From Lachnospiraceae bacterium (GTDB lineage Bacteria > Bacillota > Clostridia > Lachnospirales > Lachnospiraceae): DNA of 64,000 nucleotides. This document shows, piece after piece, positions 9,828-18,430 of this stretch. The stretch lies in contig JAAVZI010000037.1 in the NCBI GenBank assembly GCA_022791575.1, positions 1 through 64,000 on the forward strand. Reading direction: 5' to 3'. How positions within the stretch are numbered: position 1 is the first letter of the stretch; every line of letters starts with the position of its first letter. Under the pieces are notes generated by a model. The model saw only the letters and a program-made list of their open reading frames with translations, did not search any database and was not told the DNA's origin. The position numbers were made by a program, and so were the translations under genes.

Positions 9828-10034
9828 ATGTGTATGTTACATGCAGAAAAATTATGTAAATCCTGTCAAATCGGCAGTGGAATCTGCTAAGTACTGGAAT
9901 CGGTCAGTCTGCGGCTGCAGCGCGGAGAAATGACGGCTGTCACGGCGGGCGGAGTCGTTTGGGGCAGTGTTGCATTTGCGGTTATGTGGAAATATTCACA
10001 AATGGAACTATGTGGAAAAAAATGGAATATTTGA
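9828..10034 (+). pseudogene. ABC transporter ATPase fragment with in-frame stop
   Basis: GGGAG precedes ATG 9828. The frame reads MLHAEKLCKSCQIGSGIC, stop (TAA 9888-9890), and then in the same frame VLESVSLRLQRGEMTAVTAGG, which is the start of an MacB/LolD-type ATPase just up to where the P-loop should be. The P-loop itself is lost and the frame ends at TGA 10032. The stop is one base away from a Gln codon. The rest of the gene is deleted. Confidence 0.6.
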
Positions 10035-10114
10035 AATAATTTGGCTCACTTGAGTGATTGAAAAACGCCGGGAAGCAAAGAGTTCTCATGAAGCAGGTAG
10101 AAATAAAGATAAGA

Positions 10115-10154
10115 AAATGCCGCTGCTTGGACATGAATCCATGCAGCAGCATTT
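10115..10154 (-). terminator. probable terminator of the minus-strand lipoprotein gene
   Basis: AAATGC-c-GCTGC at 10115-10126 pairs with GCAGC-a-GCATTT at 10143-10154. On the minus strand the stem is followed by a T-rich tract. It lies about 225 bases past the lipoprotein stop. The rest of 10035-10378 shows no gene; a short TGCAAT-ttt-ATTGCA palindrome sits at 10240-10254. Confidence 0.4.
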
Positions 10155-10378
10155 CGTAGTATGCAGGTGCTTATTATAATTTTTCTATTGGCAATATACT
10201 ATTTTTTGCTCTAGCCAGCTCCCGGTAAAGAAAAAGTAGTGCAATTTTATTGCATTATGTGCTGCATTTGATACAAGTGCTCAAACTTTTTTGGGATTAT
10301 ACTATGAAAGATTATCCTATGAAATAAGATAACTTTGTTTAAAAGGTGCAAACAATAATATAGTTTCACAATGAGCCA

Positions 10379-10798
10379 TTATTGATCAAATGCTGATAAT
10401 AGTGAATCTGTCTCTCCTATATGCTCTGTCCAATCTACAAATCCCTCTTTGCCAAAATTAACACGATGGCCGTCCTCTTTTATAACGCCTGAGAAACTTT
10501 CATTTCCAATATCCATTGTGATGGAGTTTCCCTTGATCTCATAAGTTCCATAGTAACTTACATATTGTGGTTCATTCTTTTGATTCAGTTTATCTCCGTT
10601 TACTCCCTGACAGGTATTGTCATCATAGAATTTTATATAAGAAAAATCAAATTCTTCTCTGTGTGAAGTATCGTTATGCATATAAATTTTTTCTGTTAGC
10701 GGATTGGTTTCCTCTTCAGACTGCTCGTTGTTATCGCCGCATGCAGTCAGCGAAAACATCATAGCAAAAAGCATGATTAAACATAAAAAACGTTTCAT
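10379..10798 (-). CDS. small secreted lipoprotein
   Basis: I start it at ATG 10798, where AAGGAAGG lies upstream, giving 139 aa and a classic lipoprotein signal (MKRFLCLIMLFAMMF, lipobox LTAC). The mature part is acidic after the cysteine (NNEQSEEETN) and then forms what looks like a small beta-rich lipocalin-type domain (FDFSYIKFYDDNTCQG, YYGTYEIKGNSITMDIG). It would be anchored on the outer face of the membrane. Function unknown. It is AT-rich, unlike the genes on both sides, and stands alone on the minus strand. Confidence 0.65.
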   Translation of the reverse strand: MKRFLCLIMLFAMMFSLTACGDNNEQSEEETNPLTEKIYMHNDTSHREEFDFSYIKFYDDNTCQGVNGDKLNQKNEPQYVSYYGTYEIKGNSITMDIGNESFSGVIKEDGHRVNFGKEGFVDWTEHIGETDSLLSAFDQ

Positions 10799-11174
10799 AT
10801 TTTCCTTCCTTTCCTGGTCATAATAACTGTTTACCATGTGTACATACGACACGCTCGGCTCCGTAGCTGCCAGAGCAATTCAATGGCCTTTCCCTAAATG
10901 CAGTATTAAAATTTGTTCTGCCTCCAGGTTTATTATTTTCCTCCGTTTCAAATGGATTTCTGATATGCAAAAAACAGTGAAATTCCGACCAATAGTACCG
11001 CCAGAATAATACACACAATAAAGCTTCCTATATCCACAACAGGCAGCAGCTTCTGCCTTCCATCCCCCACTCCTTCCAAGCGCCAAAAATAAAATTTCCC
11101 TCAAGTAAGAATAGCAAAATACACAATCCTGTGTTAAAATATTCACAAATCATACAAAGAAAAGAGGAAAAAGA
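10799..11174. other. intergenic region between lipoprotein and hemB
   Basis: Holds the lipoprotein ribosome site and leader. On the minus strand a short frame (about 10957-11090) encodes one hydrophobic helix (IGSFIVCIILAVLLVGISLFF) with no ATG, so it may be the remains of a small membrane protein. On the + side TGTTAAAAT at 11131-11139 could be an extended -10 for hemB. Confidence 0.35.
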
Positions 11175-12152
11175 ATGCTGATTAGACCAAGGCGTTTACG
11201 CAGAAATGAGAACCTAAGAAAAATGGTAAGAGAAACCCGCGTCGATTCCTCCTCCCTGATTTACCCCATGTTTATCAAGGAAGGCGCCGGAATCACAGAA
11301 GAAATCCCCTCCATGGAAGGGCAGTACCGCTACAGCATTGACCGCATGGGCGCCAAATTAGAAGAGCTGTTAAATGCCGGCGTCAAACAGGTCATGCTCT
11401 TTGGCGTTCCCGATCACAAAGACGAGCAGGGCAGCGGCGCCTACGCTGCCGACGGAATTATCCAGAAAGCCCTCGCCTATGCCAAAAGCAATTACCCCGA
11501 ACTCTATTTCATCACCGATGTATGCATGTGCGAATACACCTCCCACGGCCACTGCGGTCTGCTGAAAGGCCAGGAGGTAGACAACGACAGCACCCTCGAA
11601 CGGCTCAGCCAGACCGCCCTTTCCCACGTGCAGGCCGGCGCCGACATGGTTGCCCCTTCCGACATGATGGACGGCAGAATCGGCCACATCCGCCAAACCC
11701 TCGACCAAAACGGCTATGAGATGGTTCCGATCATGTCCTACGCCGTCAAATACGCTTCCTCCTTCTACGCCCCGTTCCGTGAAGCGGCCGGTTCCGCCCC
11801 GTCCTTCGGTGACCGCAAATCCTACCAGATGGACTACCACAACCGCAAAGAAGGAATCCGCGAGGCGCTGCTTGATATCGAAGAGGGCGCCGACATCATT
11901 ATGGTCAAGCCCGCCCTCACCTATCTCGACATGGTCCGGGAAATCACCGACGCCGTCCAGGTGCCGGTTGCCGCCTACAGCGTCAGCGGCGAATACGCTA
12001 TGGTTAAAACCGCTTCCAAATACCAATGTATCAATGAAGAAAAAATCGTCTGCGAAATGGCAGCCAGCGTCTACCGTGCCGGCGCCTCCATTTACCTGAC
12101 CTACTACGCAGAAGAAATCGCCGACTACATGAAAAAAGGCTATATCGGCTAA
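11175..12152 (+). CDS. hemB: delta-aminolevulinic acid dehydratase (porphobilinogen synthase)
   Basis: Joins two 5-aminolevulinate molecules into porphobilinogen. The zinc-binding type is shown by the cysteines in DVCMCEYTSHGHC (C117, C119, C127). The two active-site lysines are K192 (SYAVKYAS) and K245 (MVKPALTYLD). At 325 aa it is full length. It has its own likely promoter and ends 10 bases from the convergent methyltransferase gene. Together with hemL and hemA it covers glutamyl-tRNA to porphobilinogen; the later steps are not encoded in the window. Confidence 0.95.
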   Translation: MLIRPRRLRRNENLRKMVRETRVDSSSLIYPMFIKEGAGITEEIPSMEGQYRYSIDRMGAKLEELLNAGVKQVMLFGVPDHKDEQGSGAYAADGIIQKALAYAKSNYPELYFITDVCMCEYTSHGHCGLLKGQEVDNDSTLERLSQTALSHVQAGADMVAPSDMMDGRIGHIRQTLDQNGYEMVPIMSYAVKYASSFYAPFREAAGSAPSFGDRKSYQMDYHNRKEGIREALLDIEEGADIIMVKPALTYLDMVREITDAVQVPVAAYSVSGEYAMVKTASKYQCINEEKIVCEMAASVYRAGASIYLTYYAEEIADYMKKGYIG

Positions 12153-12162
12153 CAGTCCCTTT

Positions 12163-14250
12163 CTACAAAACAGCCCGCACAATCCGCGCATACTCCTCCG
12201 GGGTCAGCAAAAACAAATCCGCCACCGCCCGGTCAAGCTCCTCATAAATCCGCTTCCACTGCGCCGGCTCCACGCCGGCCGACAGTGCCTTTGCCCGCTC
12301 AATAAAAAACGCCTGCCGCTCCTTACCAATCACCGGAAGCGGAATCTGCTCCAAATGAAACCGCAGCACCTTCAGCGAATTCCAGGTGTTCTGAAAGAAA
12401 AACTGCGCCGTCCGCGAATTCAGAACCGCCAGAATATACTGAATATGCAGCCCCTCCAAATGCGGAATCAGCACATTGCAGCTGTTCAGCGACAATCGCT
12501 GCCGCTCATCATAGGCAAAGACAAGCTTCCGGGAAATAAACCGGTACAAAAGCTTCTCCGGCGCCCGGTACAGCGCTTCCTTCGCCGTCTGCTGAAACCG
12601 CTCCGGCTCAAATGCAAGAAACGCTCCCGGCGGCCCAATCCGGTACGGCTCCAGATCCGTCCCCCGCAAAACCGGCTCCAGCCCCGCTTCCCAATGCGGC
12701 CGCACAAACTGCCGGTTATTGCCTGTCACGATCCCCAGAGCAAACTCCGCATGCCCGCGCAGAGTCTGCGCCGGCGCCGCCTGTGCAATCTTTTGCAGCA
12801 GCTGGTACTCCTCATCCGGGCTATGCAGATAAAAGCCCTCTTCCCCCAGCGGCCGCGGCTCCCGGATTACAAAGCTCGTGCCGGCCGTCACGCGGATCTC
12901 CGTCTGCACCGTCTTTTTGTTAGTCTTAACTAACTGCAAAATTACAGACGGACACTGCACGCCGCCAAACACATTTCCCAGAAAAGCCACAGAATCAATC
13001 GCTGCACAATCAAGAATCAGCCGGCGGATTCTGCGGTGGCTGTTCACCGTCAAAACCGCCTCCGGCAAAACAAAAGAAAGCCGCCCCCCTTCCTTCAGGC
13101 AGGCCAGCCCCTGCTCAAGAAACAAATCATACGCTTCCGGCGACTTCCCGGCACAGGTATACTCCATGCAGAGCCGCTGCTGCTCCTGCGGTGAAAATGC
13201 AGAACCCCACGGTGGATTGCCGACTATATAATCAAATGCAGACACATCTACTTTTGACAAAAAATCCCGCTGCACAATATGCGACTGCAAAATGCCGGCC
13301 TCCGCCTCTGCATAGTTCAAAGCCAGATTCATGCGGGTAATCGCAACACTCAGCGCATCCGTATCCAAGCCGTACACCTGCGTCAGTTCCCAGCGCGGCG
13401 AAAGCTGCAGCAGAAAATTCCCTGTACCGCAGCAGGGGTCAAGCAGCGTATCCCCGGTTTTCGGTTCCGGCAGTTCTTCCAGCAGCTGCCGCACCGTCTG
13501 CACCGGCGTATAATAGGCGCCGCTCGATTTGCGGTCGCCCATCTGCTTCAGGGAGAGATAGAGCAGTCCCAAAAGATCCTCACCAGGAACAAATGTATAA
13601 GCAATAGACAACAGATCCGTGTGTTTCTTTACCAATCCAACAACATCAGACAAAGGCGCAAGAAACTCATCAATAAAAAAATGATACCGTGGAGGAAACG
13701 GTGCACGATCTTCCATATAAAACTGCAAAAAGCTGTTCGCCTGGTCAGCAAATTCCGCCAAAGTCCTGACAGCAGCCCCCGTTTCCGTTTCTGGCAAAAC
13801 ATCTGCTTGCTCCGAATTTTCAAACGAAGTTCCCCCAGCAGCCTGGACGCAGAGCCGCAGTGCGCACTCCGCCAGCAATATGCGCAGCAGCGCCTCCGAC
13901 GGCGCAGGTTCAGACTCCCGCAGAATCCCCAGCAGCCGCTTAACCGGTTCCAGATTCGGCGAATCCGCCTGCAGATAAGAAGCATAAAAATGATGGCCGG
14001 AAATAAAACGTTTATTGCGGCGGCTTTTCAGCGGCGCCTGCGGATCATTTACCAGCCGTTCCTTCACAGCAGCCGCATAAGCAGCAGAAAAAAGCGGCGC
14101 CGCGCCGCTGCCTTCCCCATCCGAATCAGGAACCAGCCTGCCCGTGCGCAGCCAATTTCTCCCGGTTGCGGTCGAGATCGATAATTCCCCGCAAAGCTCC
14201 TCCAAAGTCAAAAAAGAACTGCGGTTATGTAGAGCGGACGTTGGATTCAT
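12163..14250 (-). CDS. orphan N6-adenine DNA methyltransferase with N-terminal HTH
   Basis: A 695 aa methyltransferase of the TaqI/Eco57I type. The N-terminus looks like an excisionase/MerR-type helix-turn-helix (LTLEELCGELSISTATGRNW). A helical segment follows, then motif X SGAYYTP (about 244-250), SAM-binding motif I LDPCCGTGNF (about 271-280) and catalytic NPPW (about 346-349). A TaqI-like target-recognition region follows, with FALGIVTGNNRQF and LNSRTAQFFFQNTW. No PD-(D/E)XK nuclease motif is visible and no restriction gene is adjacent, so it is probably an orphan or epigenetic methyltransferase, similar in layout to CamA of C. difficile. ATG 14250 fits AGGAGG better than GTG 14253. It is 15 bases downstream of the glycosylase gene, in one operon. 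Confidence 0.82.
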   Translation of the reverse strand: MNPTSALHNRSSFLTLEELCGELSISTATGRNWLRTGRLVPDSDGEGSGAAPLFSAAYAAAVKERLVNDPQAPLKSRRNKRFISGHHFYASYLQADSPNLEPVKRLLGILRESEPAPSEALLRILLAECALRLCVQAAGGTSFENSEQADVLPETETGAAVRTLAEFADQANSFLQFYMEDRAPFPPRYHFFIDEFLAPLSDVVGLVKKHTDLLSIAYTFVPGEDLLGLLYLSLKQMGDRKSSGAYYTPVQTVRQLLEELPEPKTGDTLLDPCCGTGNFLLQLSPRWELTQVYGLDTDALSVAITRMNLALNYAEAEAGILQSHIVQRDFLSKVDVSAFDYIVGNPPWGSAFSPQEQQRLCMEYTCAGKSPEAYDLFLEQGLACLKEGGRLSFVLPEAVLTVNSHRRIRRLILDCAAIDSVAFLGNVFGGVQCPSVILQLVKTNKKTVQTEIRVTAGTSFVIREPRPLGEEGFYLHSPDEEYQLLQKIAQAAPAQTLRGHAEFALGIVTGNNRQFVRPHWEAGLEPVLRGTDLEPYRIGPPGAFLAFEPERFQQTAKEALYRAPEKLLYRFISRKLVFAYDERQRLSLNSCNVLIPHLEGLHIQYILAVLNSRTAQFFFQNTWNSLKVLRFHLEQIPLPVIGKERQAFFIERAKALSAGVEPAQWKRIYEELDRAVADLFLLTPEEYARIVRAVL

Positions 14251-14265
14251 CACAGCCTCCTAAAT

Positions 14266-14775
14266 TTAGATATAGTTCGACAAAGCATCGCTCCAGATAT
14301 CCACCAGCCTGTCCAGTGAAAACGCCGCGTTGGCAGGACTGGTAGACGGCAGGCGGATACTTTCACGGCCGGTTTTCGGATAGCATAACTGCATATAAAG
14401 CTCCTGCGCCTTATTTCCATTGGTAAATATCTGCAAAATGCCGCATTGTTCCAGAATAACAGAAAGGTCATTCGGCTGCATATTGCGGATGGAGGCGTCG
14501 CTGGAGCCAACAATATCGCAGCTTTTCACAACATCCCAGACCGCAGTGCCATGCCGATAAAGCATTTGCTTCTTCTCCGGAATCGTCTGAGGCAGTTCCT
14601 CCTCAAAGAGCCGGCTTAGCACCTTCCAGAACCGGTTCTGCGGATGATGGTAATAAAACTCCCCCTCCCGCGATTTCACCGAAGGAAAGGTGCCGAGTAT
14701 TAGAATTTTTGAATGCTGGTCATACACAGGCGAAAATGTGTGGACGACATGCGAAGCTGTATTTGTATTTGCCAT
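14266..14775 (-). CDS. DNA-deoxyinosine glycosylase (UDG superfamily family 6 type)
   Basis: A 169 aa base-excision repair enzyme that removes hypoxanthine from DNA. Motif 1 of the UDG fold reads ILGTFPSVKSRE, followed by FYYHHPQNRFWKVL; the C-terminal loop is LPSTSPANA. These fit the hypoxanthine-DNA glycosylase family rather than Ung or Mug. The gene leads the operon with the methyltransferase. GGAGG precedes ATG 14775. The pairing is notable because deamination of adenine or N6-methyladenine gives hypoxanthine. Confidence 0.8.
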   Translation of the reverse strand: MANTNTASHVVHTFSPVYDQHSKILILGTFPSVKSREGEFYYHHPQNRFWKVLSRLFEEELPQTIPEKKQMLYRHGTAVWDVVKSCDIVGSSDASIRNMQPNDLSVILEQCGILQIFTNGNKAQELYMQLCYPKTGRESIRLPSTSPANAAFSLDRLVDIWSDALSNYI

Positions 14776-14909
14776 AGGCGGCCTCCTGATTGTATAAAAC
14801 TGGTATCAACTAGTTTCTTATTTTAGCATAAATACGCAGGGGATACAATAGAAATGATGACAAAATGCCAATGAGAGAGGAGAGCCTTTACTTTGAATGC
14901 CGATCTATG

Positions 14910-14996
14910 TTTATGAGGACTCTGACCAATATTTATGAAGGCTTTGACCAATGTTATGAAGATTCTGACCAGTGTTTATGAAATCTCTGAGCAAGG
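14910..14996. repeat. four tandem 21-22 bp repeats
   Basis: Units start at 14910, 14932, 14954 and 14975, with consensus TTTATGARGNYTCTGACCARTG. Lengths are 22, 22, 21 and 22 bases, two helical turns each, in the gap upstream of the glycosylase gene and before the chemoreceptor. The lengths do not keep a reading frame, which favours protein-binding sites or simple slippage over coding. The rest of 14997-15242 holds no convincing gene. Confidence 0.65.
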
Positions 14997-15242
14997 TTAT
15001 TCATATGTTTCGAAATGATTGTTCTTAATGGTTTTATCAATATTTTTGCGAAAGTCTCTAAGAGAACCGAAAAAATCCGAGTGAGATACTGAGTATTCTT
15101 TTCCCTTTTTGCTGTGGGGGTAAAGATAATTATGGCCGTACTTGCAGGCTCTGCCTGTATCTGTGCATTTCTAATGGAAAAAAGAACAGCAAAAACAACA
15201 ACGAAAAATAACCTCCTGCCACTCCGAAACCATAAAATCATA

Positions 15243-15270
15243 TTGACAAAAATTAGAAAGGTGCTAAACT
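15243..15270 (+). promoter_or_regulatory. sigma-A type promoter of the chemoreceptor gene
   Basis: TTGACA at 15243-15248, 16-base spacer, TAAACT at 15265-15270. Transcription would start near 15277, giving a leader of about 125 bases. Confidence 0.6.
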
Positions 15271-15275
15271 TAAAA

Positions 15276-15290
15276 TTAGAATAATTCTAA
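15276..15290. promoter_or_regulatory. PerR/Fur-like 7-1-7 operator at the chemoreceptor start site
   Basis: TTAGAAT-A-ATTCTAA is a perfect 7-1-7 palindrome covering the expected start of transcription. It matches the form of PerR boxes (TTATAAT-N-ATTATAA). A PerR/Fur-type regulator is encoded at 25569. Binding is inferred. Confidence 0.45.
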
Positions 15291-15403
15291 AATTAGTACT
15301 TTTTCTGCAACAATCTATCGCAGAAAACTATTAATACTAAGAACCCAATATCAAAACATCCACTGCTATAACAACCGCAGTCAATGCGAAAGGAGAGAAT
15401 ACC

Positions 15404-16837
15404 ATGATTATAAGAAAAAAAGCCTCCCGTTCCGCAATCGAAGCCATTTCCAAACTGACCGATCTGTCATACAGGCCAGAAAACGGAGAGTTAAACAACA
15501 TCCACCAGCGTCTGCTTAAAGGAAGAACCGCCTTCGAACAGGCTGTAACCCAAAATATGGACGCCCTAATTCAAATGAGTGCCATGGACCTAACGCTCAA
15601 AACAAGCGTAGAAACCGTCGAGCAGATCCATTCCGACATTGCCGCTGCTGCCGATACAATCCGCAGCTCTACCCAGTCCACAGCCCGTATAGCCGCCGAA
15701 GTATCCAACGCCCACGAAAATCTGACGGACACCATTATCGAAGTCTCCGATGAATCCGCCAATATCATGAAAGACATCCACAACTGTGAACAGGAGCTGA
15801 ACGACGTTACCACCATGTCCGCCGCCGCCATGTCCACCGCCGGCGAAATGAAAGCCGACATCTACGAACTATTCGACCTAGTTGCACATATGAATGAAGT
15901 CATAGAATCCATCCGTGCCATTTCCGCCCAGACAAACCTGCTGGCGCTCAACGCCTCCATAGAAGCCGCCCGAGCCGGAGAAGCGGGCAGCGGATTTGCT
16001 GTAGTGGCCGACGAGATCCGCCAGCTGGCCGATGAAACCAAATCCCTAACCGGAGAAATGGGCGAATTCCTAACCAATATTCAGGCAGCGTCCCAGAAAA
16101 GCTCCGACAGTGTAGACGTCACCGTATCCGAGCTGGAGCAGATCAATCAAAATATCCAGACCGTAAAAACACTGACCGAAAACAACCGTACCGGCATGGA
16201 GCACATTACAGACTCCGTATCCGCCCTGGCAGCCGTGAGCGAACAAATCAGCAGCTCCATCAACGAGCTCGACAGCCAAATGCAATATGTAGACAGCCAG
16301 TGCCAGAGCCTGCACGAAAATACCGAGTCCCTTGCCATTTCCAGCAACGCTATTGCCAGCCTGGTTGAGCCAACCCGTGACATAGAACAACATCTCGATG
16401 AATCTGCCAAAATTATGGGAAATATGGCTAGAGACGCCTTTTATATGCTCGACAACCAGGTCATTCTCAACTCCCTTAAAAATGCCGTCGCCGCCCACCA
16501 AAACTGGCTCGGCACCCTGGAGAAAATTGCCCGCACCGGAGAGCTGGCCGCCCTGCAGACCGATGAGAAAAAATGCGGTTTTGGCCATTTCTACTATGCC
16601 TTCCACCCAATCAATCCCAGCATAGCCCAGATCTGGAACGGCCTCGAACAAAAGCACAGACAGTTCCACGCCTGCGGAACCGAAATGATCGCCGCTGTAC
16701 GCGCCGGCCAGACCGAACGTCTGCAGCTAATCTACGAAAAAGCCCAGGCCGGCTCCAAGGACCTGCTGGCCGACTTTAACCAGCTAATGCAGCAGATCGA
16801 AACATTATCCAAAGAGCAGATACGGATTTTTGAATAA
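15404..16837 (+). CDS. soluble methyl-accepting chemotaxis protein with C-terminal CZB domain
   Basis: A 477 aa chemoreceptor with no signal peptide and no membrane segment, so it is cytoplasmic. The signalling hairpin tip is [21 protein letters not shown] at about 185-205 and would bind CheA/CheW. The C-terminal part fits a chemoreceptor zinc-binding (CZB) domain: His in AAHQNW, Cys in KKCGFGHFY, His in AFHP and His in KHRQFH. Such domains bind zinc and in TlpD-like receptors sense oxidants such as hypochlorite through the cysteine. AAAGGAGAG precedes ATG 15404. The PerR-like operator upstream fits an oxidant-related role. Confidence 0.85.
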   Translation: MIIRKKASRSAIEAISKLTDLSYRPENGELNNIHQRLLKGRTAFEQAVTQNMDALIQMSAMDLTLKTSVETVEQIHSDIAAAADTIRSSTQSTARIAAEVSNAHENLTDTIIEVSDESANIMKDIHNCEQELNDVTTMSAAAMSTAGEMKADIYELFDLVAHMNEVIESIRAISAQTNLLALNASIEAARAGEAGSGFAVVADEIRQLADETKSLTGEMGEFLTNIQAASQKSSDSVDVTVSELEQINQNIQTVKTLTENNRTGMEHITDSVSALAAVSEQISSSINELDSQMQYVDSQCQSLHENTESLAISSNAIASLVEPTRDIEQHLDESAKIMGNMARDAFYMLDNQVILNSLKNAVAAHQNWLGTLEKIARTGELAALQTDEKKCGFGHFYYAFHPINPSIAQIWNGLEQKHRQFHACGTEMIAAVRAGQTERLQLIYEKAQAGSKDLLADFNQLMQQIETLSKEQIRIFE

Positions 16838-16887
16838 ATGTCTCCAATCCGCAAAAAACAATCAAAAACCAAAGAAAATGTAGATAA

Positions 16888-17128
16888 TAGGCAATTGCGA
16901 AAGGTGTATTCAAGGCGACGAGTTTGAACAAATTGTCCCCGATTTTATATCGGGGAATTACCTTAATACAAAAATTCCGCTCAAAGACGTTGATTGGACA
17001 TGAGGAGATACGACATGAGGAGGGACCCACGAAGTGGGAGGAGTCCTGGTGTCAGTACTTAATTCGCTCCATTTTTGTATCTATTGCCCAAACTCTGACA
17101 TAGAAATAAGAGTTTTGCAAATGTCTAA
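16888..17128. repeat. dispersed hairpin repeat, copy B (long loop)
   Basis: Runs from TAGGCAATTGCGAAA to TTTTGCAAATGTCTAA, imperfect terminal inverted repeats. Inside are GACGAGTTTGAACAA near the left and CCCAAACTCTGAC near the right, a perfect stem TCCCCGAT/ATCGGGGA, the loop motifs CCGCTCAAAGACG and TTGATTGGACATGAGG, a CCCAC-GAA-GTGGG hairpin, GTGTCAGTACTT and AATTCGCTCC. AATGTAGATAA occurs just outside both ends and looks like a target-site duplication. Confidence 0.75.
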
Positions 17129-17161
17129 AAATGTAGATAACAAAAAAAGGAGAGAACTGAC

Positions 17162-17569
17162 ATGAAGACCATTCGAGTTGCCGCTGCCATCATCCTGCGC
17201 AACGGCCGGCTGCTTGCCACCCAGCGCAGCTATGGTTCCTTCCAAGACGGCTGGGAATTCCCCGGCGGTAAGATCGAAGAAGGAGAGACCCCGCAGCAGG
17301 CACTGGTAAGGGAGATACAAGAAGAGCTGGATGCCGAAATCACCGTGGGAAAGGAGATTGCAGTAGTAGAATACGACTACCCCGCGTTCCATCTGACAAT
17401 GCACTGCTATCTATGTACTATCCCATCCGGCCAGCTGACATTAAAAGAACACAAAGCCGCCGCCTGGCTGACAAAGGAAACTTTACACAGCGTCGCTTGG
17501 CTCCCGGCCAATATCACTCTAATCCAAAAGCTGAGCCAAGAATGGGATTCCTTATGGCATAAGAATTAA
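17162..17569 (+). CDS. Nudix hydrolase, MutT/8-oxo-dGTP diphosphatase type
   Basis: A 135 aa Nudix protein. The Nudix box is complete: GGKIEEGE...REIQEELD, with the catalytic glutamates in REIQEE. The N-terminus VAAAIILRNGRLLATQRS and the tail with WLPAN are typical of small MutT-like enzymes that hydrolyse oxidised dGTP or dCTP analogues, so a sanitation role is likely, but substrate cannot be fixed from sequence. AAGGAGAG precedes ATG 17162. It is the last C-ending-codon gene before the AT-rich scar. Confidence 0.85.
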   Translation: MKTIRVAAAIILRNGRLLATQRSYGSFQDGWEFPGGKIEEGETPQQALVREIQEELDAEITVGKEIAVVEYDYPAFHLTMHCYLCTIPSGQLTLKEHKAAAWLTKETLHSVAWLPANITLIQKLSQEWDSLWHKN

Positions 17570-17670
17570 CATAAAAAATCAAACACAAGCTCATATCCTC
17601 CTTGCCAAAATACCGAAAGCCCCTTGATTACGCCCTTAAATTCGGGCGTTGAGCAGTCCAAACGGACGGC

Positions 17671-18352
17671 ATGAGTGAATTAAGTGGTTTGATGAACGAG
17701 GTGACAGTAGACGCGGTAGCTGCAACAGAAGAAGCTGTAGAAGAAACAGTTGAAGAAGATACAGAAGAAGTGCTGAATTCACAGGATGTACAGATGGAAA
17801 CCAGGTCTGCATCCAGCAATTCAGATTCGAATAATTCTGCATCCAGCAAATCCAAGTCTGGCAGTTTCAATTCAGGTATTTCTGTATCCGGCAATTCCAG
17901 TTCAAGCTCAGGTAATTCTGGTTCAAGTGTTCCTGTATCCAGCACCTCAAGTCCAAAGGATTCAGGTACTACTACACCTAATCCTGTAAGCACACATACA
18001 CATAATTGGAAAGAACATACAGCAACAAGGCAGGTATGGGTGCCTAATATAGTAGTAATTGACGACTATGAGGAATAGGCTGTGAACACAGGTTATCTTA
18101 TGTGTGATTGTGGTGCTAAAATTTCCAATGACTAAAGAAGGCTCTGATGCGTTAACAAAACATCAGGATGACGCTATGAACGGCTATTTAGCAGCCGGCA
18201 TGGATCCGTTTACAACTTGTGGTGGTTCTACTAGTTATGATAGTTACGAAATAAAGAAAGTAAAAGTTGGTTCCCATGAGGAAGACCACGGCCATTATGA
18301 AATTGAGACCTACGTTGACAGCTATTACTGCGACTGCGGCGCAACAAAATAA
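17671..18352 (+). pseudogene. broken Ser-rich surface protein
   Basis: The first frame (17671-18078) has an acidic stretch, then a long Ser/Asn low-complexity region, then HTHNWKEHTATRQVWV and a TAG stop. In the same frame after the stop, MCDCGAKI appears; then a +1 shift leads to HQDDAMNGYLAAGMDPF and VDSYYCDCGATK up to TAA 18350. The two CDCGA motifs show these are parts of one protein of a kind seen in Lachnospiraceae secreted proteins, where a zinc-like Cys/His set is probable. The signal peptide is missing, so the gene is truncated at the front, stopped and frameshifted. Confidence 0.6.
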
Positions 18353-18394
18353 ACATATTAGAAGGCAGCCAGTGTTCACATTGATAACGAGCAG

Positions 18395-18430
18395 CGGATT
18401 GTTACGACCACAATCCGAATTATAAAGTTT
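18395..18430 (+). terminator. probable terminator
   Basis: CGGATTGT (18395-18402) pairs with ACAATCCG (18410-18417), followed by an AT stretch and a T-run near 18428-18432. It lies 43 bases after the broken surface-protein gene. Confidence 0.45.

Noticed and set aside
10880..11146. An 88-codon minus-strand frame upstream of the lipoprotein
   Set aside because: No ribosome site at its start. Another frame there carries the only convincing feature, a single hydrophobic helix without an ATG.
14865..14981. A 38-codon + frame reading through the 22-base repeats
   Set aside because: No ribosome site, and the 22-base period does not preserve frame, so coding selection is unlikely.
14954..15241. 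A 95-codon minus-strand frame with a hydrophobic start
   Set aside because: It runs through the 22-base tandem repeats, has no ribosome site or recognisable family, and a + strand frame over the same bases looks equally plausible. Not enough to call a gene.
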